NCBI RefSeq assembly: GCF_036880985.1 | Contig: NZ_JBAJNO010000008.1 | Location: 2,357,500-2,421,499, forward strand | Reading direction: 5' to 3' | From: Limibacter armeniacum | Lineage (GTDB): Bacteria; Bacteroidota; Bacteroidia; Cytophagales; Flammeovirgaceae | DNA length: 64,000 nucleotides | Shown here: positions 17,299 through 25,961 of the stretch, in pieces | Numbering within the stretch: position 1 is the stretch's first letter | Layout of the letters: every line of letters begins with the position of its first letter | Notes under the pieces: generated by a model | Told to the model about the DNA's origin: nothing | The model's database searches: none | Seen by the model: only the letters and a program-made list of their open reading frames with translations | Translations under genes and position numbers: made by a program

Positions 17299-17322
17299 CC
17301 CCGCTTTATATAGGAAGCGGGG
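17299..17322 (+). terminator. Terminator after the HEIGH peptidase gene
   Basis: A GC-rich 8-bp stem CCCCGCTT/AAGCGGGG (17299-17306 with 17315-17322) followed by five T. Confidence 0.87.
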
Positions 17323-17374
17323 TTTTTATTTGGGCAAATCATTATCTAATTTCAGAAAAAACATTCCGATATTT

Positions 17375-20032
17375 ATGTCAGTATCACTTTCTGTCAGCTA
17401 CCCAAAACTATACTTCAAATTGAATACAACTACCACCCGAGACGAACTTTTCAGAAGACTATCATGGTCATTACTCACAATCCTAATTCTCAGTGCTATA
17501 GGTTGGGGAGGTTGGAAAGCCTTCGATCTATTGGCACCTAAAACAGTTTATGTACGCTTCAGTATAGAGACACCAGAACAGGCGAGCTATTACCTTAAAA
17601 TTGGGGCGAAACTTCATGAATCCCCTTGGAACACAGGAACTGTTTTCTTACCAGCAGAAGCCAACAAAAGAAAAGATAGTCGTTATAAAACCCATGTAAT
17701 GACTCCATGGTTTAACCTGGCCGAACTACCTAAAGCAAAGCTCCACAAATCCCTGAATAGGGCAGGAGGCAAGTCAGAATTACCCAATGTCATCTTACAG
17801 ATTTATGGACTGGAAAACTTTAACCCTAAGAAGCTCATTATAGAACTGGCTACCCAAAAAGGAGAGAAGAAGAGCATTGAAAAGCGTATGGAGGAAACTT
17901 TCAATGGAAACTGGACCAGCTTCTTGGTTTCTCCAACTTTACAATTGGATGCCAGTGAACTGGAAACAGCTTCTGAAATGACAGAAAGGCATTTGGAGTG
18001 GGCTAAGGCAATTTCAGGAAACGAAATGGTTACTCCTGAAAAGCTGATTATCCAGACCAGTCTTTGGGGTAAGCAACGTGAGGAACTGAATGAAAAGGAA
18101 GCGCAGGTCTTGAAATACTTGGGTTTTAATACTGTATCGTCAACCATAGACAAATTCCATGAACTGTATGGCTTCAGGAAACCTGTACATTCCCATGCGA
18201 TAAAGGTAAGTCCCGCCTTAACCAATGAAGATGCCTATCAATTGATGAAAGACCTACTTTTACCCAATCAGAAAGGAAAGCGTAAGGTTATTCCTCAAAA
18301 AGGGACACCTTTTAATTTTTCTGATGAACTGGTTTGTAGACCTCCAATCGGCAAAGACTCTGCAGCAATAACACATTTTCATCAATGGCTTTCTGATAAC
18401 CAGATTTCAGCAAATGAACTGGGAGTAGACAGTCTTTCAGCAGTGGTGCCTATAGAAACGCCCAATGACCTAAGAGAAAGACAGGTAAAGGAAAAGCAGT
18501 TTGCCAATCGCATCTTTTATTATACATCGCGTTTCAGACAGGAAAAAGCAACTTCTTTATTAAGGCAATATACGGTTTCGCTTCACCAATTAGCAGGAGC
18601 GTCCATGGTATCATCTACACTGATCGCTGATCACCCTTATTTTAGTGGTACTGGTTTAGGTATGGGAATGACTCCCAATATGGCTTGGGGAGGATCGCCT
18701 TTGGCATTGGACTGGTTTGATATAGGAAGACGGGAGGCTGTAGACCTGATAGGTATTGAAGACTGGCTTGGCTTACAATACATGTATGGTCCAAATTATA
18801 CATGGGAAGGCTTTCAACTGTTGGGTTTTCAGGCTGCCATTTTCAGAAGTGCAAGCCAAGGGAAGCTACCAATCATTACTTGGATAACCCCAAGTGATGA
18901 AAAGAACTTGCGTTTAAAAGCATCTTCTGCTTTGTGTCAAGGAGCCAAGCATTTTTACTTTTGGAGTTATGGGCCGACATCCATGAGTACGGAAAACTAT
19001 TGGTCTGATCTCAAAGGAGAATATTATGGGCTAGTGGATATCACAAGGCGATTGGCTAAGACCGAAGACATTATCGCCCCTGGTCATACACGAAAGACCA
19101 AGGTGGCAATTTTGTATAGTATCTCATCAGATTTATGGCAGCCATTTGGGTATCAGCATATGCTAGAAAGGAGAGGGCTGTACTTTTCTCTAATACATGG
19201 TCAGTATCTGGTTGACTTTCTTTCCGAAGAGGATGTTGAAGCTGGCAGGTTATCAGACTATGAAGTGCTCTATACCGCTGACCCTTGCATTAAAACCTCA
19301 GCAGTGACAAAAATTGACGACTGGGTCAGAAATGGTGGATTACTCTATGGAACCTGTATGGCTGGTAGCCGAAATGAGTTTGGTGAAGAAGTGGATGGAC
19401 TCTCAAATGTATTTGGCATTACACCGAAACCTAAAGCCACTTTACAGAAAGGAAAGTACAGAATTAGGGGAGAGCTGAACCAGTTGGAATACCTTGACAA
19501 GGTCAAAACGGAATATGTAGAGATTGGTGTTGTAGGAATGAAGGTTGATTTTGCACCATTAAAAAGTACAGAAGTAAAAGGACGTTTCAATAATGGCAGA
19601 CCTGCATTGGTCATCAACAAATATGGCAGTGGGAAGGCAGTTTATGCAGGCACTACACCTGGTATTTCTTATATCAAAGACGCTAATTTTGCCAAGAAAG
19701 GATTAAGGGAAAAGTGGCCCACCAACCCTAGAATCTTTATCAACCATTGGGTCAATCATATCAAGCCTTTGGTGAAACTATCAGCTCCAGTCGTAGAAAC
19801 AGGAATATTCGAGACTTCAAATGCAACCGCCTTGATTCTGGCTAATTTCACTTACATCCAAATACCAAACCTTCAGGTCAGTATAAATGTGAAACAAAGA
19901 CCTTCTGCTGTTACCTCAACAGAGCATGGAGGAGTGAGTTTTAACTTGTCCAAATCAGATAACAAAACCTATCCTTATAAGGTAGACTTTGTCTTGCCTT
20001 TGGACTTGAATGATATTATTATGATAAAATAA
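17375..20032 (+). CDS. Membrane-anchored glycoside-hydrolase-like protein
   Basis: 885 residues from the ATG at 17375. A TTG 45 bp earlier is in frame but almost touches the preceding terminator. One N-terminal transmembrane helix (LLTILILSAIGWGGWKAF, ~residues 35-55) should leave the rest in the periplasm. The middle part resembles a TIM-barrel (SSALCQGAKHFYFWSYGP, WLGLQYMYGPNY). It is followed by a Rossmann/GATase-like segment (KVAILYSISSDLW ... YEVLYTADPCIKTSAVTKIDDWVRNGGLLYGTC) of the kind seen as the trimerisation domain of GH42 beta-galactosidases. I cannot assign catalytic acids with confidence, and no CAZyme neighbours or sugar transporter accompany it. It is a single-gene unit. The enzymatic role is inference. 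Confidence 0.8.
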   Translation: MSVSLSVSYPKLYFKLNTTTTRDELFRRLSWSLLTILILSAIGWGGWKAFDLLAPKTVYVRFSIETPEQASYYLKIGAKLHESPWNTGTVFLPAEANKRKDSRYKTHVMTPWFNLAELPKAKLHKSLNRAGGKSELPNVILQIYGLENFNPKKLIIELATQKGEKKSIEKRMEETFNGNWTSFLVSPTLQLDASELETASEMTERHLEWAKAISGNEMVTPEKLIIQTSLWGKQREELNEKEAQVLKYLGFNTVSSTIDKFHELYGFRKPVHSHAIKVSPALTNEDAYQLMKDLLLPNQKGKRKVIPQKGTPFNFSDELVCRPPIGKDSAAITHFHQWLSDNQISANELGVDSLSAVVPIETPNDLRERQVKEKQFANRIFYYTSRFRQEKATSLLRQYTVSLHQLAGASMVSSTLIADHPYFSGTGLGMGMTPNMAWGGSPLALDWFDIGRREAVDLIGIEDWLGLQYMYGPNYTWEGFQLLGFQAAIFRSASQGKLPIITWITPSDEKNLRLKASSALCQGAKHFYFWSYGPTSMSTENYWSDLKGEYYGLVDITRRLAKTEDIIAPGHTRKTKVAILYSISSDLWQPFGYQHMLERRGLYFSLIHGQYLVDFLSEEDVEAGRLSDYEVLYTADPCIKTSAVTKIDDWVRNGGLLYGTCMAGSRNEFGEEVDGLSNVFGITPKPKATLQKGKYRIRGELNQLEYLDKVKTEYVEIGVVGMKVDFAPLKSTEVKGRFNNGRPALVINKYGSGKAVYAGTTPGISYIKDANFAKKGLREKWPTNPRIFINHWVNHIKPLVKLSAPVVETGIFETSNATALILANFTYIQIPNLQVSINVKQRPSAVTSTEHGGVSFNLSKSDNKTYPYKVDFVLPLDLNDIIMIK

Positions 20033-20066
20033 AAAAAGCTGGAGAGTTTATTCTCCAGCTTTTTTT
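20031..20066. terminator. Bidirectional terminator
   Basis: A 15-bp perfect stem (20031-20045 with 20052-20066), A7 before and T7 after. It overlaps the stop codon of the plus-strand gene and faces the convergent M42 peptidase gene. Confidence 0.9.
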
Positions 20067-20085
20067 GGGTGGCTAGTAAGCTAGC

Positions 20086-21147
20086 TTATTTATGGGCCCA
20101 ATCAAACTGATTGATATTGGTAACTGCGGTTGTAAGCAGATTTACCATAGCCTTTACATCATCCTCATGTACCATTTCAGTGGTTTGGTGAAGGTACCTC
20201 ATAGGTAAGGATATTGCACCTGCAATAGCGCCATTCTTAGCCATTCTCTGGATTCCAGCTGTATCTGTACCTCCAGCTGGTAGGATTTCCGTTTGGTTGG
20301 CAATCTTATTCTCCTCCGCGATATTTGTTAGGTACTCGATCATTCTGTAGTCACAGATAGTACCTGAGTCATACAGCTTGACAGCAGCTCCTTTACCCAT
20401 CTCTGTTACCTTTTTATCAGGAGATATACCTGGAATATCATTGGCAACAGTTACATCCAATGCAATTCCAAAGTCTGGGTCCACACCGTGTGCAGCCACA
20501 TGCGCTCCTCTTAGGCCTACTTCTTCCTGTACAGTGAATACAGCATACAAATCGTATGGCACTTCCTTAAGCTGCTTTAGCATCTCAATTAAGGCATAGA
20601 CACAAATTCTGTCATCCAGTGACTTCCCATTGAGCATATTGCCAATCATCATCAAATCCTGACGGCGGCTAACGGTATCACCCGGTTTTACCAATTCCTT
20701 CACTTCTTCAGCAGGAAGACCAAGGTCAATAAAGTACTCATCCAGTTTGACAACACGATTTCTTTCTTCTTGACTCATTGAGTGAATAGGCTTACATCCC
20801 ATCACACCAACTAGGTCTTTTTTACCATGTACAATTACCCTCATAGAGGTAATCGTTTTAGGGTCAAAACCTCCCAGTGGAATAAAGCGCAGGTAGCCTT
20901 GGTCATCAACATGGCTTACCATAAAGCCTATTTCATCCATATGGGCTGCAACCATCACCTTTTTACCATCAGGGTTGTTGGTACCTTTCTTGACAGTAAT
21001 CAGGTTACCTATATTATCGGTGTAAAACTCATCCACCAACGGCTTGATTTCCTCAATGATCCTGTTTCTTATTCTCGCCTCGTATCCAGGAACACCAGGA
21101 GTTGAGACAATGTCATTCAGTAGGTCAAAGTCAATTTTATTAAGCAT
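20086..21147 (-). CDS. M42-family metallo-aminopeptidase
   Basis: 353 residues from MLNKIDFDLL. A longer frame to 21249 would run into the upstream dtxR-type gene. The family marks are VMVAAHMDEIGFMV, LNGKSLDDRICVYAL, TVQEEVGLRGAHVAA and LPAGGTDTAGIQ. These carry the His, Asp and Glu ligands of the two-metal site and the catalytic Glu-Glu pair. M42 enzymes are large cytosolic aminopeptidases, often of TET dodecamer type, that finish peptide degradation; some family members were earlier called endoglucanases. It lies 22 bp downstream of the DtxR-family gene, so the two may be co-transcribed. Confidence 0.94.
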   Translation of the reverse strand: MLNKIDFDLLNDIVSTPGVPGYEARIRNRIIEEIKPLVDEFYTDNIGNLITVKKGTNNPDGKKVMVAAHMDEIGFMVSHVDDQGYLRFIPLGGFDPKTITSMRVIVHGKKDLVGVMGCKPIHSMSQEERNRVVKLDEYFIDLGLPAEEVKELVKPGDTVSRRQDLMMIGNMLNGKSLDDRICVYALIEMLKQLKEVPYDLYAVFTVQEEVGLRGAHVAAHGVDPDFGIALDVTVANDIPGISPDKKVTEMGKGAAVKLYDSGTICDYRMIEYLTNIAEENKIANQTEILPAGGTDTAGIQRMAKNGAIAGAISLPMRYLHQTTEMVHEDDVKAMVNLLTTAVTNINQFDWAHK

Positions 21148-21169
21148 AATGATATGGTTTTTGTTAAGT

Positions 21170-21844
21170 CTAATCTTTGGAATGGAATTCACATACCAAG
21201 ATATTTTCGGAAACTTGCTGCGAAACAATTTTTCTGTTTCTGCTGTCAACTTCTATCTCCAAGCTATTGTCAAAGGCCATGGCATCCAAAATCTTCAGCG
21301 TTGTACCAATGCCAATTCCTACCTTGTCAAGGTATTGTAGAAAAGTACTGTTGGAGTCGTCAACAGAAACTACTTTATATTGTCTCCCTCTTTTACACTC
21401 TGACAGCTTGAGTGATATAACCTGATGATTGAAATTGCCCTTTGCATCCGGAATCGGATCACCATGAGGGTCAAACTTGGGATATCCAAGAAACTCATCA
21501 AGTCGCTCAATCATTGGAACTGACTTAATGTGCTCCAACTGCTCAGCCACTTCATGGACTTCATCCCAGTTAAACTTCAGTTTTTCAAGTAAAAAAACCT
21601 CCCAAAGGCGGTGCTTTCTGATCACCCAAAGCGCTATTTTCCTTCCATCATCTGTGAGGGTAACCCCTTTGTACTTTACGTAGTTGACCAACCTTTTACT
21701 ATCCAGCTTCTTGATCATATCCGAAACAGATGCTGGTTTGGTACTTAACACTTCAGCAATTGCATTGGTAGTAACATTGTCGCCTTTTTCGGAAAGGTGA
21801 TATATGGTTTTCAGGTAGTTTTCTTCAGCCCTGCTATAGTTCAT
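21170..21844 (-). CDS. DtxR/MntR-family metal-dependent repressor
   Basis: 224 residues. The N-terminal winged helix (SRAEENYLKTIYHLSEKG, TTNAIAEVLSTKPASVSDMIKKLDSKRLVNY) is followed by the metal-binding dimerisation domain (HRLWEVFLLEKL, DEVHEVAEQLEHIKS, DEFLGYPKFDPHGDPIP). A C-terminal FeoA/SH3-like domain (VISLKLSECKRGRQYKVVSV ... GIGIGTTLKIL) completes it. Such regulators bind Fe(II) or Mn(II) and repress uptake genes. No feoB, mntH or other transporter gene adjoins it here, so its targets are elsewhere. The FeoA tail leans towards an IdeR-like iron or manganese role; I cannot choose. Confidence 0.94.
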   Translation of the reverse strand: MNYSRAEENYLKTIYHLSEKGDNVTTNAIAEVLSTKPASVSDMIKKLDSKRLVNYVKYKGVTLTDDGRKIALWVIRKHRLWEVFLLEKLKFNWDEVHEVAEQLEHIKSVPMIERLDEFLGYPKFDPHGDPIPDAKGNFNHQVISLKLSECKRGRQYKVVSVDDSNSTFLQYLDKVGIGIGTTLKILDAMAFDNSLEIEVDSRNRKIVSQQVSENILVCEFHSKD

Positions 21845-21906
21845 AAAAGGTGGTTATGTTCTGTGTTGGCTGGCTGAGAGTTGCCAGGCTTGTCATTTGA
21901 TTAAAA

Positions 21907-21922
21907 GGCAAGTTCAATTGCC
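21907..21922 (-). terminator. Possible weak terminator
   Basis: A short stem GGCAA/TTGCC with a TTTTAAT tail on the minus strand, just past the glycosyltransferase stop. Weak. Confidence 0.35.
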
Positions 21923-21932
21923 ACATGGCGAA

Positions 21933-23045
21933 TTACGGCATATCCGACATCACTTTCAACAATTTTGGCGCTTCAGTATCCCAAAATGCCTCATAAACTT
22001 CACCCTCAGGGTAATATTCTTGTGATTGCATTTTATGAAGAACTACTTCGGGATCATAATTCCTGTAATCAATAAATACAGCTGCCTGATGAGGTTTGCA
22101 TACTTGCTCCCATAGTGGATTTGACTGAATGACCATCGGTTTTGCCATTGCCAAGCATTCATAGAGCTTTGTGGGGATACAGTTTTTTGTACTTTGGTTT
22201 GGCTGATACGGAAGTAAAACAAAGTCAGCCCTTATCATAGCCATTATGATATCGGTATGAGCTGATAGGGCATCAATATTATCCATGCTTATAAAAGAGT
22301 AAGTTTTGGCTGTTTTCTTAAGCCATTCAGCTAACTCAGGCTCTACGCATTTTCCGCTTATGGTTAGCATTATGTCAGCGTTATACTCATGTAGTTTTAT
22401 CGCAAACAACACAGCTTCCTTTGTGCCGAAAACAGTAGACAATGTTCCACAAATCAGTAACTGAATTTTATGACCCTGCTTTACAACATGGGAAAGTTCT
22501 TGATGTGGCTTTTTGAATTTATTTTCCAAAAAAACACATTTATAAGAAGGGTATTTCCGCTCTTTTAAATAAGTCTTTTCAGCCAGTAAGTAGTGTTTGA
22601 TAAAAGGCGCAGCGAGTAGTTCCGTGACCATTGCGCCAGTAGCCAGCAGGTATTTCCAGACTCCTTTATGTATTGGCTGGTATAAGAAATTGTAAATGTA
22701 GTTTTCCTGTACATCATACAGCAGCTTTACCTGAGGGTGCTTCATCTTGTGTATCACAGCCGCAGGTAATAGCTCAATAGTATGGATGATGATAATATCG
22801 GGTGCTATCACACGCAGTTGTGACAGCAACTCTTTGGAAGCTTTCGATCTAGCACTTTCCTTGTATGCAAAATCGAATAATTCTATATGCTGAATGCGAT
22901 GGTGTGCTGGCTTAAATGTACTGTCGCTCGCTTTATACCCCAATACATATACCTGATGTTCCTCAGCCAATGTCAAGGCAAACTTCTCATACATCCGGCA
23001 GTCGTCAACTGGTTTAAGGACTGAAGCCAGTACTATTTTTTTCAT
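21933..23045 (-). CDS. GT-B glycosyltransferase (GT4-like)
   Basis: 370 residues. The N-terminal half is Rossmann-like (KKIVLASVLKPVDDCRMYEKFALTLAEE, DIIIIHTIELLPAAV). The C-terminal half has the nucleotide-sugar-binding pattern (IQLLICGTLSTVFGTKEAVLFA, ADFVLLPYQPNQSTKNCIPTKLYECLAMAKPMVIQS), including the E of the family's EX7E-like region. No membrane helix except a hydrophobic patch near residue 140 (ELLAAPFIKHYLL). Donor and acceptor are unknown. It is the last gene of a minus-strand run that starts with a YegS-like lipid kinase, 6 bp after a STAS-like gene, so a glycolipid acceptor is plausible but unproven. Confidence 0.85.
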   Translation of the reverse strand: MKKIVLASVLKPVDDCRMYEKFALTLAEEHQVYVLGYKASDSTFKPAHHRIQHIELFDFAYKESARSKASKELLSQLRVIAPDIIIIHTIELLPAAVIHKMKHPQVKLLYDVQENYIYNFLYQPIHKGVWKYLLATGAMVTELLAAPFIKHYLLAEKTYLKERKYPSYKCVFLENKFKKPHQELSHVVKQGHKIQLLICGTLSTVFGTKEAVLFAIKLHEYNADIMLTISGKCVEPELAEWLKKTAKTYSFISMDNIDALSAHTDIIMAMIRADFVLLPYQPNQSTKNCIPTKLYECLAMAKPMVIQSNPLWEQVCKPHQAAVFIDYRNYDPEVVLHKMQSQEYYPEGEVYEAFWDTEAPKLLKVMSDMP

Positions 23046-23051
23046 ATCAGC

Positions 23052-23468
23052 TTATTGGGGCCTTTTCAACCAGTCAGAGGCTGCCTCAAAAGTATTGAAG
23101 AAACGAAGGTAGACTTCCTTATTTCTGTCGTACTTTCCTAACAGGCTATCCTCATCCAGTTCATCAAAAATATCCCTCGGTACAACGAATGCTATAAACC
23201 GAACACCACTCTTGTATAACTTAGGATGAAATTCTTTAACTGACCATACCTCAGTATCATGGTCAGGCCATTGGAGTCCACGGAAGTCAACCATCCAATG
23301 CAACTGCTCAAATCGATCCTTGTTTTCGATGTATAAAGCCAGTTTTTTTTCTAATGTCTCACGAAACTCATTAGGTCTACAAAGTGCAATCCATTTCTCA
23401 TAGATTGCCGGAATCTCTTTGTCAAGAATCAGTTGAACAAATTGATTTTGGTGAAGAATCTCAATCAT
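23052..23468 (-). CDS. STAS/SpoIIAA-like small protein
   Basis: 138 residues, no signal peptide. The pattern of alternating strands and helices, with LHWMVDFRGLQWP and VRFIAFVVPRDIFDEL and the terminal YLRFFNTFEAASDWLKRP, looks like the SpoIIAA/STAS-like family common in Bacteroidota, where the last segment is typically [R/F]FF-x(5-6)-A-x-x-WL. Such proteins are thought to act as regulatory or lipid-binding modules. A possible -7 element (TAAATTTG on the minus strand, 23527-23534) lies ~60 bp upstream of its start, so it may have its own promoter besides read-through. The exact role is unknown. Confidence 0.72.
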   Translation of the reverse strand: MIEILHQNQFVQLILDKEIPAIYEKWIALCRPNEFRETLEKKLALYIENKDRFEQLHWMVDFRGLQWPDHDTEVWSVKEFHPKLYKSGVRFIAFVVPRDIFDELDEDSLLGKYDRNKEVYLRFFNTFEAASDWLKRPQ

Positions 23469-23548
23469 AGTTATTTATTGTTCATCTATAGATAATTGCG
23501 GATCAACACTTTATATAAAAGCGATACAAATTTACCTTATTATTATTA

Positions 23549-23833
23549 TCATAAAAAAATACCTGTGATATAAAGACTGATCATAATAGCTGCCGCCGCA
23601 ACTGTAACACCCCAAACAAGGCCTATTCTTAGTTTGTTCTCTTCCATATCCCTGACACGGTAATAAATTGCCAACCCAATGACGGCAAATATAACAGCAG
23701 TGACAAACACAACAGAATTGTGTACCAGTCTATCATCTGATGTTTTGAATACAAATTGAGACAGTAGGTTTCCACCCGAAAAACCTATCAATAGACCTAC
23801 AGCTATAAACCGCAAGAAATATTTATCTTTCAT
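23549..23833 (-). CDS. Small three-helix membrane protein
   Basis: 94 residues with three predicted transmembrane helices: FLRFIAVGLLIGFSGGNLL, HNSVVFVTAVIFAVIGLAIYY and IGLVWGVTVAAAAIMISLYI. Between helices 2 and 3 is a charged loop (RVRDMEENKLR). It overlaps the preceding STAS-like gene by 4 bp (ATGA), so translation is coupled. Not recognised; it may be a membrane anchor or partner for the neighbouring STAS-like proteins (inference). Confidence 0.78.
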   Translation of the reverse strand: MKDKYFLRFIAVGLLIGFSGGNLLSQFVFKTSDDRLVHNSVVFVTAVIFAVIGLAIYYRVRDMEENKLRIGLVWGVTVAAAAIMISLYITGIFL

Positions 23834-24264
23834 GACTTCTTATCTTCTTGTTTCGAACGTTTACCCTCAATCAACAATTGACGTCCTTTCTCTTCGTTCT
23901 GAACCACATTCAAGTGGAATTTACTTTTAAGCTTATCGATCAGCTCATCAACAATCTTGTGGCTGATGCTCAGTTTCCGGTTACCTGACCTTATAATGAC
24001 AACTTCTAGTTTCAACCCAACCCGGCTTAATAGGCGAGGTAGGAACACACTGATCAACCACAGTCTGGACTTTGATTCTGTCGCAGATCCGACTTCATTA
24101 ATCAGCAATTTCTTGATGTTCTGATGGATGATGAATGATAAGGCGTGTTCGTATGCAAACTGGTATGCCTCATATGAAACATCACCAATCAATTTGACCT
24201 CGATATACTGTAATTTCTCTTCGAGGATAATTTTTGCATTGGGTTCATCAAGTAGTAGTGTCAT
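23830..24264 (-). CDS. STAS/SpoIIAA-like small protein
   Basis: 144 residues with the same alternating fold as the gene at 23052 (YIEVKLIGDVSYEAYQFAYEHALSFI, IKKLLINEVGSATES, LKLEVVIIRSGN), plus a basic, lysine-rich C-terminal tail (GKRSKQEDKKS). It has no signal peptide. It sits 15 bp after the YegS-like kinase gene and overlaps the next gene by 4 bp, so it is firmly inside the operon. Family assignment is by pattern only; function unknown. Confidence 0.72.
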   Translation of the reverse strand: MTLLLDEPNAKIILEEKLQYIEVKLIGDVSYEAYQFAYEHALSFIIHQNIKKLLINEVGSATESKSRLWLISVFLPRLLSRVGLKLEVVIIRSGNRKLSISHKIVDELIDKLKSKFHLNVVQNEEKGRQLLIEGKRSKQEDKKS

Positions 24265-24279
24265 TTGAAAAAAGGGTTG

Positions 24280-25167
24280 TTATACAATAACTTTCAGAGA
24301 TTGAGGTACCACTTCAAAGTTGAGTGGACTCTTTGCCATATAAGGTTCTCCATCCCTATGAACAAACAGGTTTGTATCTTCTTGACCAGTTTTTCTGATC
24401 TGAATCTTTTTACCTTTCACAGTCAGAACATGTGGACTCCTGTGAATCGTTTTGTTAAAGGTTCGGATTACTAGCGGAATACCTTTCCATTTTGGGAAAT
24501 GCTTCAGGATTGTCACATTTAATAATCCATCCCTGGTACTTGCCTCAGGAGCGATATAGGCATTGTTTCCGTATTGGGCTGCATTGGCAACGGTAATGGC
24601 ATAAGCATCTACTGTTAGCTTGTCACCATCGACAATCAGTTCATATTCAGATGAGCTATAACGAAGGTATTCTTTTACACCTGCCTTTACATAGTTGCTA
24701 AGACCTCTTCCGGTGGCTGTTGCGAATACGTGGCTTACATAGGCATCAAAGCCCGTTCCTGCTGTACAAAAGAAAGGTACGTCATTTAATATACCACTGT
24801 CAATGACTCTTGTCTCCCCTGTAACCAATCTTTTGAGAGCAAATTTGGATTGCAACGGAATACCAAGATGTCTGGCAAGTCCATTGCCAGAACCAATCGG
24901 AATAATCCCTAAGGCAGTATCGGTATGTCTGAGGGCTTTTGCTGTTTCATTGATGGTACCATCCCCACCAACTGCTGCAATAATCTTAAAACCTTCTTTT
25001 ACCCCCTCAATTGCAATTTCAGTTGCATGGTTTACAGCCTCTGTAAATCGGATATCTGCATCCAATACAGTTCCGTCAAGATGAGTTTTGATATAAGAGG
25101 CAATTTCCTTTCCTTTAGAAGCCCCTGAAATAGGATTAACGATAAAAAGTATTTTAGGCCTTTCCAT
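24280..25167 (-). CDS. YegS/BmrU-type lipid (diacylglycerol) kinase
   Basis: 295 residues. The DAGK catalytic domain has ILFIVNPISGASKGKEIA, IAAVGGDGTINETAKAL (the GGDGT nucleotide-binding motif) and IIPIGSGNGLARHLGIP. The C-terminal beta-sandwich contains GTGFDAYVSHVF and RDGLLNVTI. Such enzymes phosphorylate diacylglycerol or related lipids at the inner membrane surface. It leads a run of five minus-strand genes (kinase, STAS-like, 3-TM, STAS-like, glycosyltransferase). Its start at 25167 leaves a 213-bp gap to the divergent gene at 25381, which must hold the promoter, but no exact TAnnTTTG was seen there. Confidence 0.95.
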   Translation of the reverse strand: MERPKILFIVNPISGASKGKEIASYIKTHLDGTVLDADIRFTEAVNHATEIAIEGVKEGFKIIAAVGGDGTINETAKALRHTDTALGIIPIGSGNGLARHLGIPLQSKFALKRLVTGETRVIDSGILNDVPFFCTAGTGFDAYVSHVFATATGRGLSNYVKAGVKEYLRYSSSEYELIVDGDKLTVDAYAITVANAAQYGNNAYIAPEASTRDGLLNVTILKHFPKWKGIPLVIRTFNKTIHRSPHVLTVKGKKIQIRKTGQEDTNLFVHRDGEPYMAKSPLNFEVVPQSLKVIV

Positions 25168-25380
25168 ACAAATCTTCTTAAAACAGTTTTTTCAGATATA
25201 AAACTGTTCAAATCTTCCCCATTTTATTTGACAATAGATTGAATATTTAACACACAGAAAATATTGTTAAATCAAGTTTTTGTTCAACCCTTTCTTCGGC
25301 AAATTAAGCATTCATTTAGATTAAAGCTAGATTCGAGGCTGAATTGCAGCTATCTTGAATCTGAACATTTAAAATAAAAA

Positions 25381-25941
25381 ATGAAAAAGCAATTGAATAC
25401 ATTTCAACCACACCAACAATCTACTTTGTTTACACTCCCAACTTATATCTCAGGCTTCACAGAGGAGGGAGTAAGTCCTTTAAACCATATTGAACCTTAT
25501 GAATTCAGGCTGTTTCTCAGTAGACAAAAGGGAGTTGAAATCCTTAGTTTTCATGACTTTGAAACTGATTACGACTGCTCTTATATGTTATCATTGGTAG
25601 AAATGAATGATGATAAGTTTTTGATATTTTGTAACAAGTATTTTCCCTATGTAGCTGTTTCTAAAGTTTTGGAAGAAGGTGTGTCTCTAAAAGATGAAAC
25701 AGCAGAACTTCCACGCAACAGGTTTGTCAAAGATATTGGACTGTCTGAGATAGACGATTTGCCTTTTTCCTTTTTAGAAGTAGAATTGCTAGAACTAAAA
25801 GTGGACGCAGACAATGCTGACAGTATGTTTGTTCTTAAGCAGATAAGCGATACCGAGTTTGCGGAGTTTAGCTACTGGCAACCGTTGATAATTGCTGATA
25901 TCATCTTTAATCGATGGACAAAAAAAAGACAGGCCCTATAG
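25381..25941 (+). CDS. Hypothetical protein
   Basis: 186 residues, not recognised. It is acidic, without signal peptide or transmembrane helix. Strand-rich segments (YEFRLFLSRQKGVEILSF, DKFLIFCNKYFPYVAVS, FLEVELLELKVDADN) suggest an alpha/beta or beta protein. It is a single-gene unit divergent from the lipid kinase. The stop codon is inside the terminator stem, which supports it as a real gene with a tight 3' end. Confidence 0.75.
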   Translation: MKKQLNTFQPHQQSTLFTLPTYISGFTEEGVSPLNHIEPYEFRLFLSRQKGVEILSFHDFETDYDCSYMLSLVEMNDDKFLIFCNKYFPYVAVSKVLEEGVSLKDETAELPRNRFVKDIGLSEIDDLPFSFLEVELLELKVDADNADSMFVLKQISDTEFAEFSYWQPLIIADIIFNRWTKKRQAL

Positions 25942-25950
25942 CCTGTCTTT
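25925..25950. terminator. Bidirectional terminator
   Basis: A 10-bp stem AAAGACAGGC/GCCTGTCTTT (25925-25934 with 25941-25950), 6-nt loop, A-run before and T-rich after, between two convergent genes. Confidence 0.87.
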
Positions 25951-25961
25951 TCTTTTATATG

